Below, piece by piece: positions 62,066-64,000 of a stretch of DNA of 64,000 nucleotides. Source of the stretch: Candidatus Rokuibacteriota bacterium (GTDB taxonomy: Bacteria; Methylomirabilota; Methylomirabilia; Rokubacteriales; CSP1-6); assembly GCA_003220615.1 (NCBI GenBank), contig QHTB01000155.1:1-64000 (forward strand). The letters run 5' to 3'. Within the stretch, counting starts at the first letter, position 1. Each line of letters begins with the position of its first letter. The notes beneath the pieces are model-generated. The model was not told where the DNA came from. It did not search any database and was given only the letters and a program-made list of their open reading frames with translations. A program made the translations under genes and the position numbers.

Positions 62066-62371
62066 TTATGTATCAGGGCACGGGCACCCGGGCTCCCCAC
62101 GATTTTTGAAACGGCCGCGGGCACCCGGGCCGTTGTCCGGGCATTTCAGCGCTCGCCTCGCCGCGCGACGCGTCTCGGCTCGGTGTCCGGGCATTTCAGC
62201 GCTCGCCTCGCCGCGCGACGCGTCTCGGCTCGGTGTCCGGGCATTTCAGCGCTCGCCTCGCCGCGCGACGCGTCTCGGCTCGCACGGCGGGCCCGCGGCC
62301 CCCCGGAATCACCCGCGGCGATTGCTCGGTCTGGCGATCAGAGCTGTAACTCTCCGGGACGCTGTCCAAGC
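62066..62371. repeat. Composite repeat region: family B element with three 50-bp tandem family C units
   Basis: The 306-base gap after the broken SDR gene is filled by repeats. A partial family B head (GGGCACCCGGGC near 62076) is followed by a full B element whose left arm is at 62107-62130 and right arm plus tail at 62288-62360. Between the arms are three tandem 50-bp units (62135-62184, 62185-62234, 62235-62284) with GCATTTCAGCGCTCGCCTCG. No reading frame of its own is supported. Confidence 0.85.
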
Positions 62372-63002
62372 GTGAAAACCTCGCATACCGTCTTCGATCG
62401 CCGCTCGCCGCTGTCGGGACGGGTGCGGGTCATCGAGGACACGGCCGAGCGCCGTCTGATCGTGGCGGGCGACACGCTGTCGGTGTACCCGCTCGGCGGC
62501 AAGTGGGACCGCGTGACCCGCGAGTACTGGTGGCACGCGATCGACGCGGCGCCGGTCCCGGCGCGCCCGTCCGCGCTGTTCGTGGGCCTGGGCGGGGGCA
62601 CGTCGCTCCACGTGCTCCGCGCGAGGTGCCGCCCGCGCAGCGTCACCGTCATCGAGCGCGATCCCGTCATCCTGGAGGCCGCCCACGACTGGTTCGGCCT
62701 CGAGCGCGTGCCCGGCGTGGAATACCTCACCGGCGAGGCCGACGTCGTCGCGCGCTGGCTCAACGCCGCCCGGCGGCGCTTCGATTTCGTCTTCGAGGAT
62801 GCGACCTATGCCGAGCCGCTCGAACGCTCGCTGCCGCTGCTCCGCGCGCTGGTCGCGCTGCTCTCCCGCCGCGGTGTGCTCGTGATCAACCGTCACCGCC
62901 GCGGCGACGCTCACCGCCTGGCCGCCACGCTGCGCCCGCACTTCGAGTCCGTGCGGCTGCGGCGCGTCAGGCGCGCGGCCGAGAACGTGCTGATCGTCTG
63001 CG

Positions 63003-63025
<23 letters not shown>
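62372..63025 (+). CDS. Spermidine synthase-fold (methyltransferase-like) protein
   Basis: A 217-residue protein of the spermidine synthase superfamily. The SAM/dcSAM-binding loop is [18 protein letters not shown] near residue 66, the acidic end of the second strand is [19 protein letters not shown] near 90, and the [11 protein letters not shown] near 135 takes the place of the catalytic Asp region (D-x-x-Y). It lacks the N-terminal polyamine-binding beta domain of full spermidine synthases (about 280 residues) but has a short strand-rich lead. Start is GTG at 62372, directly after the repeat region. It overlaps the EttA gene end by 23 bases. Substrate unknown. Confidence 0.72.

Positions 63026-64000
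<975 letters not shown>

Noticed and set aside
62135..62284. Three 50-bp tandem units considered as a CRISPR array
   Set aside because: The units are directly abutting, with no unique spacers between repeats, and no cas gene is present.

Overview
The window is gene-dense, high-GC bacterial chromosome (GC near 68-70 % by eye). Genes sit in short operons with many 4-base stop/start overlaps (GTGA, ATGA, TTGA) and frequent GTG starts. There is no rRNA, no recognisable tRNA, no CRISPR array, no phage and no transposase. The gene mix suggests a soil or subsurface bacterium, possibly of the Methylomirabilota/Rokubacteria type. It includes a tungsten aldehyde:ferredoxin oxidoreductase operon, a DMSO-reductase-family molybdoenzyme, hopanoid-type genes, an ImuABC mutasome, an NHEJ polymerase domain and a UGA-containing UGSC selenoprotein. 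That taxonomic placement is inference; no marker gene for phylogeny is present.

Layout. 1-3260: end of an HpnN-like RND exporter, an HpnL-type flippase-like membrane protein and CopD. 3244-9029: a translationally coupled run on the minus strand (HAD phosphatase, nucleotidyltransferase, ATP-grasp ligase, class III aminotransferase, Gfo/Idh/MocA dehydrogenase, CDP-alcohol phosphatidyltransferase) that looks like an unassigned pathway for an amine-bearing polar headgroup. 9064-12449: molybdopterin oxidoreductase divergent from a BT1-type carrier. 12557-20486: small proteins, malate synthase, VOC protein, NUDIX, aldo/keto reductase, then CopC, GNAT and a tartronate-semialdehyde-reductase-like enzyme. 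20637-27250: ATP-grasp protein, then an AOR operon (GYD protein, ferredoxin, FAD oxidoreductase, AOR), a second HIBADH-family enzyme and a thioesterase. 27277-30053: an EamA transporter broken by one amber codon, and a two-gene unit whose first gene has an in-frame UGA at a UGSC motif followed by a SECIS-like hairpin. 30083-34711: FGGY kinase, pgl, gnd, zwf (oxidative pentose phosphate operon). 35020-41794: lipoprotein, SerA, SDR, a degenerate sugar-nucleotidyltransferase homologue, an M50 protease and an NtrC-type two-component pair. 41860-45809: envelope/stress genes and a stand-alone LigD polymerase domain. 45864-51356: imuA-imuB-dnaE2. 51571-58794: Gfo/Idh/MocA protein, PGB-domain protein, GT4, glycogen-debranching-type enzyme, M50 protease, PLD/cardiolipin synthase. 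58828-64000: small membrane proteins, an HpnP-like radical SAM enzyme, a broken SDR gene, a spermidine-synthase-fold protein and EttA (cut by the window end).

The most interesting material is (i) the UGA/UGSC selenoprotein with its SECIS-like hairpin and coupled partner; (ii) a superfamily of dispersed palindromic elements that sit mostly between convergent gene ends, with one copy carried in frame inside dnaE2 and another split by three tandem 50-bp units; and (iii) the headgroup-type operon at 3244-9029. Several genes are broken or degenerate and are flagged individually.
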